Of a stretch of DNA of 42,531 nucleotides, positions 15,481-24,138 are shown in pieces. The notes under the pieces were generated by a model that saw only the letters and a program-made list of their open reading frames with translations, did no database searches and had not been told where the DNA came from. The stretch is from Akkermansia sp. (GTDB taxonomy: Bacteria > Verrucomicrobiota > Verrucomicrobiia > Verrucomicrobiales > Akkermansiaceae). The position numbers and the translations under genes are program-made. Numbering within the stretch: the stretch's first letter is position 1; each line of letters starts with the position of its first letter. Location of the stretch: NCBI GenBank assembly GCA_030525455.1, contig JAUNER010000022.1, positions 1-42,531 on the forward strand, written 5' to 3'.

Positions 15481-16860
15481 TCATCGACTCCGGCGTAGCG
15501 ATGCCGGCAAAATTTTCATTTGGTCACGGTACTTAGCCACTGTTCTACGGGCGATTTCCACCCCTTTGGCTTTTAGCTCCTCTACGAGCTTTGCATCGCT
15601 GAGGGGTTTTGCCGGATTTTCTGAGTCTATGAGCTGTTTAAGTAACTGTTGAACAGCACCAGCGGCCATGTTTTCGCCTTGCTCCTCTGAATTGAAACTA
15701 TGCCCTACCACGCCGCTACTAAAAAAGCTACGCATCTCTCTCATCCCCCACTTACATGAAATATATTTATCACGACAAGCACGCGAAACCGTAGAAATAT
15801 GTACCTCTAATGCTTCAGAGGCCTCTTCCATCGTCATGGATTTCAAATGAGTCGGTCCATATACAAAATAATCTTTTTGTCGCTCAAAGATAAATTGAGC
15901 TAACTTGAGTATAGTTTCTTGCCGTATAGCTAGGGCGTTTATCAAGTCTTTACCTTCGCGATAGGCTTTTCTTAAGAACTGACGAGTTTCTTTCATTTGA
16001 TTTCCCTCGGCCATCATTTCCATGTATTGGCTATTCATTTCCAATTTCGGTAAATGGTCGGTAAGAGGGGTGATTTCCCATTCACCAAACTCACTTTCGG
16101 CGATGATTAAGTCCGGCTGAATTTGAGGATTCCTATTGGGAGCCCACGAAGCCCCGGGGTCAGGGTTTAAGGAACGAATTGTTTCTAGTGCTTCATCCAA
16201 TGCCACATCTGATATGCTTAACTTTCGCTTTGCATCATCGTACTTATGCTTAATAAGCTCGCTCCAGCATTTCTGTACCAATCTATAAGCCGCAGATACT
16301 TTTTGGCCTCGTCGTTCTAGCTGAATCATCAGGGAATCCTGTAAATCTCTAGCACCTACCCCGGGTGGGTCCATATCGCGTAAGGTCTCAAGTGCCTGTT
16401 GCATTACTTGTATACTCAGACACTCACGATCTTCGATACTTTCCGGAGATTCTATGAAAAAGCCACGTTCATCCAGAGCATCAATTAGCAAGAAGAGAGC
16501 CTCTTTCGTACGCCCCTCCAGACCGGATTTCTCTGCCTGGTCTGCCAAATGAGCCTGTAATGATTCGGGGGCTTCTATGGATTGATAAATAAAATCTCTT
16601 TTTTCGTCTGCTTTTCTATCATACTCCACAGATAAAGAGTCTGCCAAATCATCAGAAAACTCATCAGCCCAATCAGAATCACCCACATTAGGTTCCTCAT
16701 TGCCAATGACTTCCTCTAGCATAGGGTTGGCCTCTATCTGCTGACGCACTAGCTGAGCTAACTCCATACTTGATGCCTGCAAAATACGTACACCCAGCTG
16801 CATCGCCTGTGTGGGAGCAAGCCGGTGTGACATACCATATTGCATTGAAGCATCATCCAT
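15481..16860 (-). CDS. rpoN: RNA polymerase sigma-54 factor
   Basis: Sigma-54 directs RNA polymerase to -24/-12 promoters and needs an AAA+ activator. All three parts are present. Region I has RLAPTQAMQLGVRILQ with helix MELAQLVRQQIEANPMLEE. The acidic region II and core-binding domain include LRDMDPPGVGARDLQDSL. The C-terminal DNA-binding domain has HISTVSRACRDKYISCKWG and the RpoN box ARRTVAKYRDQMKILPASL. I chose the ATG at 16860 because it places region I about 11 residues from the N-terminus, as in E. coli RpoN; a GTG at 16944 would add 28 unconserved residues. No sigma-54 activator gene or convincing -24/-12 site was seen in the window. Confidence 0.92.
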   Translation of the reverse strand: MDDASMQYGMSHRLAPTQAMQLGVRILQASSMELAQLVRQQIEANPMLEEVIGNEEPNVGDSDWADEFSDDLADSLSVEYDRKADEKRDFIYQSIEAPESLQAHLADQAEKSGLEGRTKEALFLLIDALDERGFFIESPESIEDRECLSIQVMQQALETLRDMDPPGVGARDLQDSLMIQLERRGQKVSAAYRLVQKCWSELIKHKYDDAKRKLSISDVALDEALETIRSLNPDPGASWAPNRNPQIQPDLIIAESEFGEWEITPLTDHLPKLEMNSQYMEMMAEGNQMKETRQFLRKAYREGKDLINALAIRQETILKLAQFIFERQKDYFVYGPTHLKSMTMEEASEALEVHISTVSRACRDKYISCKWGMREMRSFFSSGVVGHSFNSEEQGENMAAGAVQQLLKQLIDSENPAKPLSDAKLVEELKAKGVEIARRTVAKYRDQMKILPASLRRSR

Positions 16861-16982
16861 AGATAGCTCAGAAATTACACCATAGCACGACATCTGGCAA
16901 GTGGTTATCACCTCATCATTATTCCCCTGCCAACTCTTTTTCACAAAAAGACCAGCATTTTTTGTTATATTTTTTAGAAATC

Positions 16983-17726
16983 ATGCGTATCATGAATGAT
17001 ATGACCTCTTCATTACTTCACAAACTCAGCATCTCTGCACTGGCTCTGTTTAGCTTCACCGCCTTTGCCGCTCCTACTTCATCACCTATCATTCCGGAAT
17101 CTCGTGACAATGTGGGCTGGTGGAAAGAACGCTATACTAAACAAGTAGAAACCCTCAAATCTCAGCCCTGCGATGTGCTTTTCCTAGGGGACTCTATCAC
17201 TGACCAATGGAGTACCAATGGCAAAAATATCTGGAATAAATATTTCGCCAAATACAATCCCTGTAATTTCGGTATTTCCGGGGACCGTACTCAAAACCTC
17301 ATTTATCGCCTTGAAAATTCAGGCTTACCTTCCCAAACAGACCCCAAAGTCTGCTTCATCATGATTGGCACGAACAATACAGGGCATTCCAAGGGAGCAG
17401 AACCTGCTGAAAGCACTGCTATGGGCATCCTTTCCGTGGCTCAGCACTTATTGGTTCGCTATCCCAATACACAAGTTATCATCCTTGGTATTTTCCCTAG
17501 AAATACTGCCGATGATATCAGACGTACTCATAATGACAAAATCAACACCATTCTTGCCAAGTGTTCATTGCCACGTACTCAATACGTGAATATCAATAAA
17601 CACTTCTTAGGCAAAGATAATAACTTACTTCCCAATATCAGCGGTGATAAACTCCATTTCAACGAAAGAGGTTACGAAATCTGGGCTAAAGCCATCATGC
17701 CTTACATCAAAAAATACTGTAAGTAA
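16983..17726 (+). CDS. Secreted SGNH/GDSL-type esterase
   Basis: Exported hydrolase of the SGNH superfamily, close in pattern to the platelet-activating-factor acetylhydrolase-like branch, acting on ester or acetyl groups of lipids or glycans. Block I is FLGDSIT with nucleophile S71, block II has Gly in GISGDRT, block III is IGTNN, and block V DKLHFNERGY supplies the catalytic Asp and His. A signal peptide (LHKLSISALALFSFTAFAA, cleavage after about residue 29) precedes the mature part. I start at the ATG at 16983; upstream codons from 16962 and inner ATGs at 16992 and 17001 are alternatives. It is divergent from rpoN and ends at a clear terminator. The substrate is unknown. Confidence 0.88.
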   Translation: MRIMNDMTSSLLHKLSISALALFSFTAFAAPTSSPIIPESRDNVGWWKERYTKQVETLKSQPCDVLFLGDSITDQWSTNGKNIWNKYFAKYNPCNFGISGDRTQNLIYRLENSGLPSQTDPKVCFIMIGTNNTGHSKGAEPAESTAMGILSVAQHLLVRYPNTQVIILGIFPRNTADDIRRTHNDKINTILAKCSLPRTQYVNINKHFLGKDNNLLPNISGDKLHFNERGYEIWAKAIMPYIKKYCK

Positions 17727-17760
17727 TCCCTTCTAAAATACACTTCCCCTCTTTCTTTCA

Positions 17761-17793
17761 AAAACGTCACCCATTATCGGGTGGCGTTTTTTC
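17761..17793 (+). terminator. Intrinsic terminator after the SGNH hydrolase
   Basis: ACGTCACCC pairs with GGGTGGCGT (one G-T pair) around loop ATTATC, followed by a run of T, 35 nt past the hydrolase stop. The A-run on the other side means it could also act for minus-strand transcription coming from the coiled-coil gene. Confidence 0.85.
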
Positions 17794-17842
17794 AATTTTT
17801 CTACGTTTTGAGGAATCATTCGCATCTCTATCGTAGATGCAC

Positions 17843-18589
17843 TTAATCCACTTTATGGCGGTTAGCCATTTTTTTTAGCCACCAGTCGCGATGGCGAAGT
17901 TCGTCTCTCTCATTTTCCAGCTCACGGTACTCAGATGCACGCAGTCCTCCTTTGCTAAATTTAGCATCTAGTTGACGTTGCTCGAGTTTTATATCTTGGC
18001 GTAAAATTTGATAGAACTGGCTGGCTGTAACAAGTTTACCGGACTTACCGGCTCTACCGACCAAATTAAGATATTGCTTACGAAGCTTTGCATAATCCTC
18101 CACAATGCGGTTGTATTTGAGAGCGGCATAGTTATATCGCTCACGCCAGTCCTCTGCCTGCGGATTTAGCAATCGCTGTGCGATGGGGTCAGTCAGTCCA
18201 GGAGAAATGAGGACTTGTCCTTGTAGCGGCAAAGGCGACGCATTTACAGGAGAATTAGGCTGAGCACTTTGGGGCGGAGCCGATGTTGTTAAAGGCGAAT
18301 GGTTTTTCTCCGTTTCTATCAATTCGCGGAGTCGGGCACATTCCTGCGTAAGCTGAGTATTTGCCTCTGTCTGCTCTTGGAGTTTTTTCCTAAGATGCTT
18401 ATTCTCATCTGCCCTCACAAAATAAGCCAAACTAAATCCCAATGCCACACACAAAAATACACCTACTGCCCCCAACACACCGAGCAACTTTGAACGCGAA
18501 AAACGAGGCCCTTCTACCTGTGGCAATGTAGGAGTATCCTCATCAGCTCGCGTAGCCAAGAATTTTTTTAGAGAATCGCTTTCGGGCAT
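17843..18589 (-). CDS. Membrane-anchored coiled-coil protein, family unknown
   Basis: I do not recognise a family. The 248 residues comprise a cytoplasmic N-terminus (1-35), one transmembrane helix (LLGVLGAVGVFLCVALGFSLAYFV, about 37-62), a heptad-like coiled coil (NKHLRKKLQEQTEANTQLTQ and on to residue 100) and a Pro/Ser/Asn-rich linker. A charged helical C-terminal region (150-248) has many Arg, Lys and Tyr. The ATG at 18589 is preferred: the upstream TTG at 18625 lies inside the serS terminator. It follows serS on the same strand but is separated by that terminator, so it may have its own promoter. An envelope-scaffold role is only a guess. Confidence 0.65.
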   Translation of the reverse strand: MPESDSLKKFLATRADEDTPTLPQVEGPRFSRSKLLGVLGAVGVFLCVALGFSLAYFVRADENKHLRKKLQEQTEANTQLTQECARLRELIETEKNHSPLTTSAPPQSAQPNSPVNASPLPLQGQVLISPGLTDPIAQRLLNPQAEDWRERYNYAALKYNRIVEDYAKLRKQYLNLVGRAGKSGKLVTASQFYQILRQDIKLEQRQLDAKFSKGGLRASEYRELENERDELRHRDWWLKKMANRHKVD

Positions 18590-18606
18590 CCTGTAGATGG
18601 TAACAA

Positions 18607-18636
18607 AAAAGGGTTCCTTTTTCAAGGAACCCTTTT
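18607..18636 (-). terminator. Intrinsic terminator after serS
   Basis: AAAAGGGTTCCTT and AAGGAACCCTTTT form a perfect 13-bp stem with a TTTC loop, starting 8 nt beyond the serS stop on the minus strand, with T-run on the exit side. It ends serS transcription just before the next minus-strand gene. Confidence 0.85.
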
Positions 18637-18643
18637 GAGAAAA

Positions 18644-19924
18644 TTAAGCATTTACCGGTTGAATACTATCAGCACCGAAGTAAGGAATCAATGCTTCCGG
18701 AATACGTACAGAACCATCCGGCTGCTGGTAAGTTTCCAGCAATGCCACATAAAGACGCGGCAATGCCGTACCGGAACCATTTAGCGTGTGGCAGAACTGG
18801 TTCTTACCATCGGCATCCTTGTAACGCAGCTTCATACGACGAGCTTGATAGTCTGTAAAACAGGAACATGAAGACACCTCTAGATACTGCCCCTGCCCCG
18901 GTGCCCAAACTTCAATATCATAGGTCTTTGCAGATGAGAAACCTAAGTCGCCTGTACATAGCTCAATCACACGATAGTGTAACCCAAGTTTTTGGAGAAT
19001 GGCTTCGGCATGACTGCGTAACACTTCCAGCTCGCGGAATGAATCTTCCGGCTTCAGAATTTGCACCAATTCCACCTTATCAAATTGGTGAATGCGAATC
19101 ATCCCACGATTTACGCGACCGGCACTCCCGGCTTCACGTCGGAAACACGGTGTATAGGCACACATCTTAATGGGCAAATCACTTTCTTGAAGCAAGGTGT
19201 CGCGGTAGAGGTTAGTCACAGGCACTTCTGCCGTCGGGGCAAGGAACATCTGCTGGCTTTCTGTACCATACATATCGTCCTCAAACTTAGGCAACTGGCC
19301 AGTACCTTCCATACATTCACGCTTCACAATAAAAGGCACACCAACTTCTTGATAGCCATGCTCACCGGACTGCACATCAAGTAAGAAATTAATCAACGCA
19401 CGTTCCAATCTAGCACCTACACCACGATAAACCACAAAGCCGGAGCCTGTAATGCGAGTTGCGTCTTCAAAAGAAATCATGCCAAGCTTTGCAGAAATTT
19501 CCACATGGTCCTTGGGATTTTCAATAGCAGGTTTTTCACCCCAGACTTTAATTTCGGGGTTAGCGGTTTCGTCAGCCCCCACAGGACATTCGGCATGAGG
19601 CATATTAGGAATGCTCATGAGCAATGAAGTCAACTTTTCAGAAGTTTCTTCAACTTGTGCATCTAAACCTTTAATGCGCTCACCAATTTCACGCACTCTA
19701 GCCTCGATGGCAGAGGTATCTTCGCCCTTTTTCTTTAGAGCCCCAATCTGCTTTGAGGTGGTATTTCTTTCTGACTGTAAAGCCTGCTTTTCCGTTTCTG
19801 CATTTCTGCGTGCTTCATCACATTTAAGCACTTCATCAACAAGCATCCACGCATCACCGCTTCTGGGTTTTAGGCGTGCTTTTACTTCTTCCGGATTTTC
19901 ACGTATTACACGGATATCGAGCAT
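18644..19924 (-). CDS. serS: Seryl-tRNA synthetase
   Basis: Class II aminoacyl-tRNA synthetase that charges tRNA-Ser (and tRNA-Sec where present) in the cytoplasm. The start at 19924 gives MLDIRVIRENPEEV, the canonical bacterial SerS N-terminus; an in-frame codon 13 triplets upstream is not conserved. Residues 1-110 form the long antiparallel tRNA-binding coiled coil. The catalytic domain shows motif 2 (CFRREAGSAGRVNRGMIRIH) and motif 3 (LNGSGTALPRLYVALLETY). The 426 residues match E. coli SerS (430). A hairpin-forming leader of about 160 nt separates it from the amidase gene upstream. A strong terminator follows. Confidence 0.96.
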   Translation of the reverse strand: MLDIRVIRENPEEVKARLKPRSGDAWMLVDEVLKCDEARRNAETEKQALQSERNTTSKQIGALKKKGEDTSAIEARVREIGERIKGLDAQVEETSEKLTSLLMSIPNMPHAECPVGADETANPEIKVWGEKPAIENPKDHVEISAKLGMISFEDATRITGSGFVVYRGVGARLERALINFLLDVQSGEHGYQEVGVPFIVKRECMEGTGQLPKFEDDMYGTESQQMFLAPTAEVPVTNLYRDTLLQESDLPIKMCAYTPCFRREAGSAGRVNRGMIRIHQFDKVELVQILKPEDSFRELEVLRSHAEAILQKLGLHYRVIELCTGDLGFSSAKTYDIEVWAPGQGQYLEVSSCSCFTDYQARRMKLRYKDADGKNQFCHTLNGSGTALPRLYVALLETYQQPDGSVRIPEALIPYFGADSIQPVNA

Positions 19925-19955
19925 AACGCCACATAGCTTGCCTCTTATTCCCTCA

Positions 19956-19981
19956 GCAAGCAAGCATAATGCTTGCCTTGC
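19956..19981 (-). promoter_or_regulatory. Hairpin in the serS leader
   Basis: On the minus strand GCAAGGCAAGCA pairs with TGCTTGCTTGC around a 3-nt loop, with one bulged base. It lies about 32 nt upstream of the serS start. No U-run follows, and I could not fit a T-box specifier loop or the T-box antiterminator sequence, so this is only a noted leader structure. Confidence 0.35.
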
Positions 19982-20085
19982 ATCGAAATAGATAGGCTTA
20001 CTGACTCATTTTATAAGGCAAAAGCATACATTCGAGTACTCATCCAGTACGCGAAGTTCCCGAAAATGCACCATTTGCTCGCATT

Positions 20086-20943
20086 TTACTTCCCCCAGCG
20101 TTTGGTAATATCACCGTAAGAATCAATGCGTCTATCTCTGAAAAACGGCCAAATGCGACGATGTGCCTCTAATGCTTCTAAATCCAAATCAGCATAAAGG
20201 ATGCTTTCCTCACTTACCGGTGCTTTTGCCATAATTTGACCATAGTAGTCTGCCACAAATGACTGCCCCCAGAACTCACTTTCACCCTCTGTGCCTACTC
20301 TATTGACAGCGCACACATAACATCCGTTGGCCACGGCATGACCACGCTGTACGGTTTCCCAAGCACAATGTTGCTGAGTGCCGAGTAGCGGTTTTTCTTC
20401 CGGCAACCAGCCAATGGCTGTCGGATAAAATAAAATCTCTGCTCCTTGCATAGCGGTTAAGCGAGCCGCTTCCGGATACCATTGGTCCCAGCAAATCAAC
20501 ACACCAATGCGACCAAATTTGGTATCAAATGCCTTATACCCCAAATCCCCGGGAGTGAAGTAGAATTTTTCTTCAAATCCGGGGTCCTGTGGGATGTGCA
20601 TTTTCCGATACATCCCCAAATATGTACCATCGGCATCAATAACCCATGCCGTATTATGATACAGACCAGTAGCCCGTTTTTCAAATCCGGATGCCACAAT
20701 CACCACCCCTAATTCTGCCGCCAGTTTTTGATGAGCTTCGGTAAGAGCACCGGGTATAGCTTCAGCCAAATCAAATAACTCACACTCCTCTGTTCGGCAA
20801 AAGTACTCTGTCGTAAATAACTCTTGAGTACAAATAATCTGTGCACCATTGGCAGCAGCTTCTCGCATTGCCTCTTCTGTTCTTTTTTTATTCACTTCGG
20901 GGGCGGCATCTGCAGCTAATTGGATGAGAGCAATCTTTGGCAT
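20086..20943 (-). CDS. aguB: N-carbamoylputrescine amidase-like nitrilase-family hydrolase
   Basis: Carbon-nitrogen hydrolase; the closest pattern is AguB, which turns N-carbamoylputrescine into putrescine, CO2 and ammonia in the agmatine route. The 285 residues carry the nitrilase catalytic triad plus motif context: Glu41 in CTQELF, Lys114 in YRKMHIPQDP and Cys151 in ICWDQWYPE. GFEEKFYFTPGD after the lysine and the C-terminal IWPFFRDRRIDSYGDITKRW are typical of AguB. The usual partner aguA (agmatine deiminase) is not in the window, so substrate assignment rests on sequence pattern alone. It is divergent from moxR across 97 nt. Confidence 0.85.
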   Translation of the reverse strand: MPKIALIQLAADAAPEVNKKRTEEAMREAAANGAQIICTQELFTTEYFCRTEECELFDLAEAIPGALTEAHQKLAAELGVVIVASGFEKRATGLYHNTAWVIDADGTYLGMYRKMHIPQDPGFEEKFYFTPGDLGYKAFDTKFGRIGVLICWDQWYPEAARLTAMQGAEILFYPTAIGWLPEEKPLLGTQQHCAWETVQRGHAVANGCYVCAVNRVGTEGESEFWGQSFVADYYGQIMAKAPVSEESILYADLDLEALEAHRRIWPFFRDRRIDSYGDITKRWGK

Positions 20944-21040
20944 AAAATAAATTTACCTTTTTTAGATAAAGATTCCAAGCCAGGAAAATCATGCGAACGC
21001 AATAAATTGGTTCCAAAACTAAAAAAAAATGGTATGAATA

Positions 21041-22048
21041 ATGCGTATGGATTCAAATACCCCCTCATTACCGACTGATGATGTAGTTGCCATCGAACGC
21101 TTGGGTGCACTCTACAAAGAACTTACTCAAGAACTAAGTAAAGTCATCATTGGTCAACAACAAGTCATAGAACTTCTTAGCATCGCTCTTTTTGCCAAAG
21201 GTCATGCTCTACTGATGGGGGTTCCCGGCTTAGCAAAAACTCTGCTTATCAGCTCTGTTGCCAAAACTCTCGATTTATCCTTTAACCGCATCCAGTTTAC
21301 ACCTGACCTCATGCCTGCCGACATCACTGGTACAGACATCATTCAGGATGATGGTGCCGGCAAGCGTCGCTTTGAATTTATCAAGGGCCCGGTTTTTGCC
21401 AATATCGTTCTAGCCGACGAAATTAACCGTGCCCCGGCAAAAACACAGTCTGCTATGCTCGAAGCTATGCAGGAGCATAAAGTCACGGTCATGGGGCGTA
21501 CGTTTGCTCTACAGCCTCCGTTTTTTGTGCTGGCTACTCAAAACCCCATTGAACAAGAAGGCACTTATCCACTACCGGAAGCTCAGCTAGACCGCTTTAT
21601 GTTCCTCATTGAGGTTGATTACCCCACAGAGGATGAAGAACTTCGCATTGCTCGCGAAACCACAGGGGGCAAGGGAACTGAGCTGAAGCACATTCTTTCT
21701 GCTGAAGAAATTATGTACTACCAGGACCTCGTTCGCCGTGTGCCTGTGCCGGAACACATCTATGAATATGCCGTCAAACTCGTGCGTGCTACTCGCCCAT
21801 CTCTGGAAACATCTCCCGACTGGGTAAAACAGTATGTGGCCTGGGGGGCCGGGCCTCGTGCTATTCAGTTCCTCATCCTTGGGGCAAAAACTCGTGCCGC
21901 ACTACATGGCAGCTACATCGTTCGTAAAGAAGACATCGATGCTATCGTTGAACCTGTACTGATGCACCGCGTTGTTACCAACTTTGCCGCTGAATCTCAA
22001 GGGCTCAACCCCAGAAAAGTGGTTGCTCGCTTAGCCACTGAAATCTAA
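21041..22048 (+). CDS. MoxR-family AAA+ ATPase
   Basis: AAA+ chaperone-like ATPase of the MoxR class, which usually works with DUF58 and von Willebrand factor A proteins in assembly or activation of envelope or enzyme complexes. The 335 residues contain Walker A GVPGLAKT (60-67), Walker B VLADEINRAPAKTQ, sensor I in FVLATQNP, the Arg finger in EAQLDRFMF and a C-terminal lid. The start could be the ATG at 21041 or the one two codons later; no ribosome site favours either. A DUF58 gene starts 26 nt downstream, matching the standard moxR-DUF58 pairing. Confidence 0.92.
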   Translation: MRMDSNTPSLPTDDVVAIERLGALYKELTQELSKVIIGQQQVIELLSIALFAKGHALLMGVPGLAKTLLISSVAKTLDLSFNRIQFTPDLMPADITGTDIIQDDGAGKRRFEFIKGPVFANIVLADEINRAPAKTQSAMLEAMQEHKVTVMGRTFALQPPFFVLATQNPIEQEGTYPLPEAQLDRFMFLIEVDYPTEDEELRIARETTGGKGTELKHILSAEEIMYYQDLVRRVPVPEHIYEYAVKLVRATRPSLETSPDWVKQYVAWGAGPRAIQFLILGAKTRAALHGSYIVRKEDIDAIVEPVLMHRVVTNFAAESQGLNPRKVVARLATEI

Positions 22049-22074
22049 GCCCATCCCCTTGCCATTCTGCTACC

Positions 22075-22977
22075 ATGAGCTTCCTTAATCACGATTTACT
22101 CGCACGCCTCGGGAATATGCCCCTTGAGGCTCGCCGTAGCATGATTGGGAATGTTTCTGGTCGTCACCGCAGTGCTTTACGAGGGTCGTCCGTTGAGTTT
22201 GCAGAGTATCGCAAATACGTACCTGGTGATGATACACGCCGTTTGGACTGGAAAGTTTACGCTCGCTCTGATAGGTACTACATCAAGGAATTTGAAGCAG
22301 ACACCAACCTCAGAGCATTCATGGTTATCGACACTTCTGGGTCGATGAATTACCACCCGGAAAACCAGGAATCAAAATACATTCGAGCCTGCAAACTTGC
22401 CGCCAACCTCGCCTATTTAGCTATCAAACAAGGGGATGCCGTTGGGCTTAGTTTCTCTACAAAAACGCCGACCGGGCATACTCTTCATGTTCCGCCTTCC
22501 AGACGTCCTGCTCACATGAATGTGCTCATGAGCCAAATGAAGCTCCAATCCCCAAAGGGCGAAACTGTACTGGCTCAAACTCTTCATGAAATAGCAGAAA
22601 GAGCCGGGCGACGGGCTTTAGTCATGATTTTTTCAGACCTTTTTGCAGATACAGCAGAACTAAAAGATGCCCTGCGTCACCTGCATTTCCGCAAACATGA
22701 TGTCGCTGTTTTCCATCTAGTAGACCAAACTGAAATTGATTTTGACTTCGACCGCCCTATCCGCTTTGTCGACTTAGAATCCGGTCAATCTCTCATTTCT
22801 GAACCCGACCTCATTGCAGAGGAGTACCGCCGAATCGTTAGCGATTACCTCGTCGAAACTCGCACTATTTGTACAGACATCAATGCTGATTATAGGCTGG
22901 TTCGTACACAGGATTCGCTAGATTCCGTGATTACACAATTCCTTATGAATCGACTGAAAAAACAAGTTGCTCACTAA
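22075..22977 (+). CDS. DUF58 / vWA-like domain protein partnered with MoxR
   Basis: Cytosolic DUF58 protein of 300 residues. The family signature EFAEYRKYVPGDDTRRLDW (residues 41-59) and ARSDRYYIKEFEADT are intact. A MIDAS metal site D86-T-S-G-S90 opens a von Willebrand factor A-like fold that probably binds Mg2+ and partner proteins. It has no transmembrane helix, unlike the BatA/BatB proteins that often follow. The usual bat genes are missing here and pth comes next, 36 nt downstream. The biological target is unknown. Confidence 0.9.
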   Translation: MSFLNHDLLARLGNMPLEARRSMIGNVSGRHRSALRGSSVEFAEYRKYVPGDDTRRLDWKVYARSDRYYIKEFEADTNLRAFMVIDTSGSMNYHPENQESKYIRACKLAANLAYLAIKQGDAVGLSFSTKTPTGHTLHVPPSRRPAHMNVLMSQMKLQSPKGETVLAQTLHEIAERAGRRALVMIFSDLFADTAELKDALRHLHFRKHDVAVFHLVDQTEIDFDFDRPIRFVDLESGQSLISEPDLIAEEYRRIVSDYLVETRTICTDINADYRLVRTQDSLDSVITQFLMNRLKKQVAH

Positions 22978-23013
22978 GCAGACTCACTTCCTCTCTATCT
23001 TTTCTCTATCACT

Positions 23014-23583
23014 GTGGACTCCCCCATCAAAATTATCGTCGGTCTCGGCAACCCTGGCAAATCATACGCAGATACTCGCCATAATGCAGGATTTATGGTG
23101 CTTGATAAACTCGCCGAACATTGGGGGTGTGTGTTCCAGCTTGATAAAAAAAGAAAGGCCGAACTTGCTGCCGGTCCGGGAATCCTTCTCGTAAAACCTA
23201 CAACGTTTATGAATGAGTCCGGGGCTTGTGTGCGACCTCTCATGCAGTTTTTCAAATTTTCTCCTCACCAGGTCTTTATCATTCACGATGAAATTGACTT
23301 CCCCCTAGGCACCATCAAACTCCGCGAAAAAGGCTCTGCCGGTGGTCACAATGGCATCAAATCCATCATCGCCCACCTCGGTACCCAGGAATTCCCCAGA
23401 CTTAGATTCGGCATCGGCCTTCCTCGTGGTAAAGGCGAAATGGTTGGTCACGTCCTAGGTAAATTCCGCCCGGAAGAACGCGAACTCCTCGATGTTACCA
23501 TCGCCCGTGCCGCAGATGCCGTTCTCTATACCCTCTCCCACGGCATCACCCTCGCCGGAAATATCTATAATTCGGCAGGGTAG
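23014..23583 (+). CDS. pth: Peptidyl-tRNA hydrolase
   Basis: Essential cytosolic esterase that recycles peptidyl-tRNA dropped by the ribosome. The 189-residue length is normal. Conserved residues are seen: N13 in GLGNPG, catalytic H23 in DTRHNAGF, N in FMNESG, D in IIHDEIDFPLG, and GSAGGHNGIKSI. It starts with GTG at 23014, which puts the GLGNPG motif at the usual distance from the N-terminus. It is probably in one transcript with moxR and the DUF58 gene. Its stop lies 3 nt from the 3' end of a degraded gene on the opposite strand. Confidence 0.95.
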   Translation: MDSPIKIIVGLGNPGKSYADTRHNAGFMVLDKLAEHWGCVFQLDKKRKAELAAGPGILLVKPTTFMNESGACVRPLMQFFKFSPHQVFIIHDEIDFPLGTIKLREKGSAGGHNGIKSIIAHLGTQEFPRLRFGIGLPRGKGEMVGHVLGKFRPEERELLDVTIARAADAVLYTLSHGITLAGNIYNSAG

Positions 23584-23586
23584 TGT

Positions 23587-24128
23587 TTATTTTTTTGCAC
23601 CGGCAAATTTTAACATTCTAAAAATCTCTCTTTGGTTAAGTTCTATCTCTCTAGAATACATAAGTACACTTTTACCTGAGTTATCTTTTGCATTCACATC
23701 AGCTCCGGCTTTTATCAATTTCTCAACTATCTCAACTTCATCATTTTTACAACACAAAAATTACGAATTATATATACACCTCTTCATCAACCGCATTATG
23801 GGTAAACATTGCAAGGCTTTCGCTAAAGCTTCTCCGTTTATCTGCCGTTTCTAGGGCGTCAAAGCGTTTCTTTAACTCGCACACCGTGCTGTCGGTAAAG
23901 TACTCGCACGGCAGGCTCTTCCAGTTCTTTGCCTTTTTCCCAACGCAGAGGCTGTAGCCACCGGTGATTTTATTGTGAATTGCAAGGTTAAATGCTACAT
24001 AGAAGAGAAAGCAAGTGTCCCCCTATCCGGGGTAGTCTGAGCACTACAGCTATTCACCCCATCGCCGCAAGGCAGAGGGCTGTGGTGGCAAGGATTCGGG
24101 GGATGGTGGGCATGGAAGATTTGTTCAT
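23587..24128 (-). pseudogene. Broken exported ankyrin-repeat protein gene
   Basis: Read on the minus strand, pieces of one likely gene survive in three frames. 24128-24054 encodes a signal-like start (MNKSSMPTIPRILATTALCL) and stops after 24 codons; one frameshift on, it continues as VNSCSAQTTPDRGTLAF. A 39-bp IS30 end (23974-24012) interrupts it. 23973-23768 encodes GGYSLCVGKKAKNWKSL and on to MFTHNAVDEEVYI, then a stop. 23760-23587 encodes ankyrin-type sequence (IVEKLIKAGADVNAKDNSGK) ending FAGAKK. The breaks between the last pieces fall at a TATATA and an A5 run, typical slip sites. I infer one former secreted ankyrin-repeat gene; that the first fragment belongs to it is less sure. Confidence 0.6.
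23974..24012. repeat. 39-bp copy of the IS30 element's end (solo remnant)
   Basis: These 39 bases are identical to 24580-24618, the left end of the IS30-family element, in the same orientation. Identity starts and stops abruptly. It contains the 26-bp terminal inverted repeat plus 13 bp of element interior. It is the scar of a second, almost wholly lost copy. Confidence 0.85.
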
Positions 24129-24138
24129 AAGGAGAGGC

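Noticed and set aside
17363..17388. TGGCACG resembling the -24 element of a sigma-54 promoter
   Set aside because: It lies inside the SGNH hydrolase coding region at the conserved GTNN block and has no matching -12 TTGC at the right spacing.
18590..18625. TTG start for the coiled-coil protein
   Set aside because: It lies within the stem of the serS terminator; the ATG at 18589 is clear of it.
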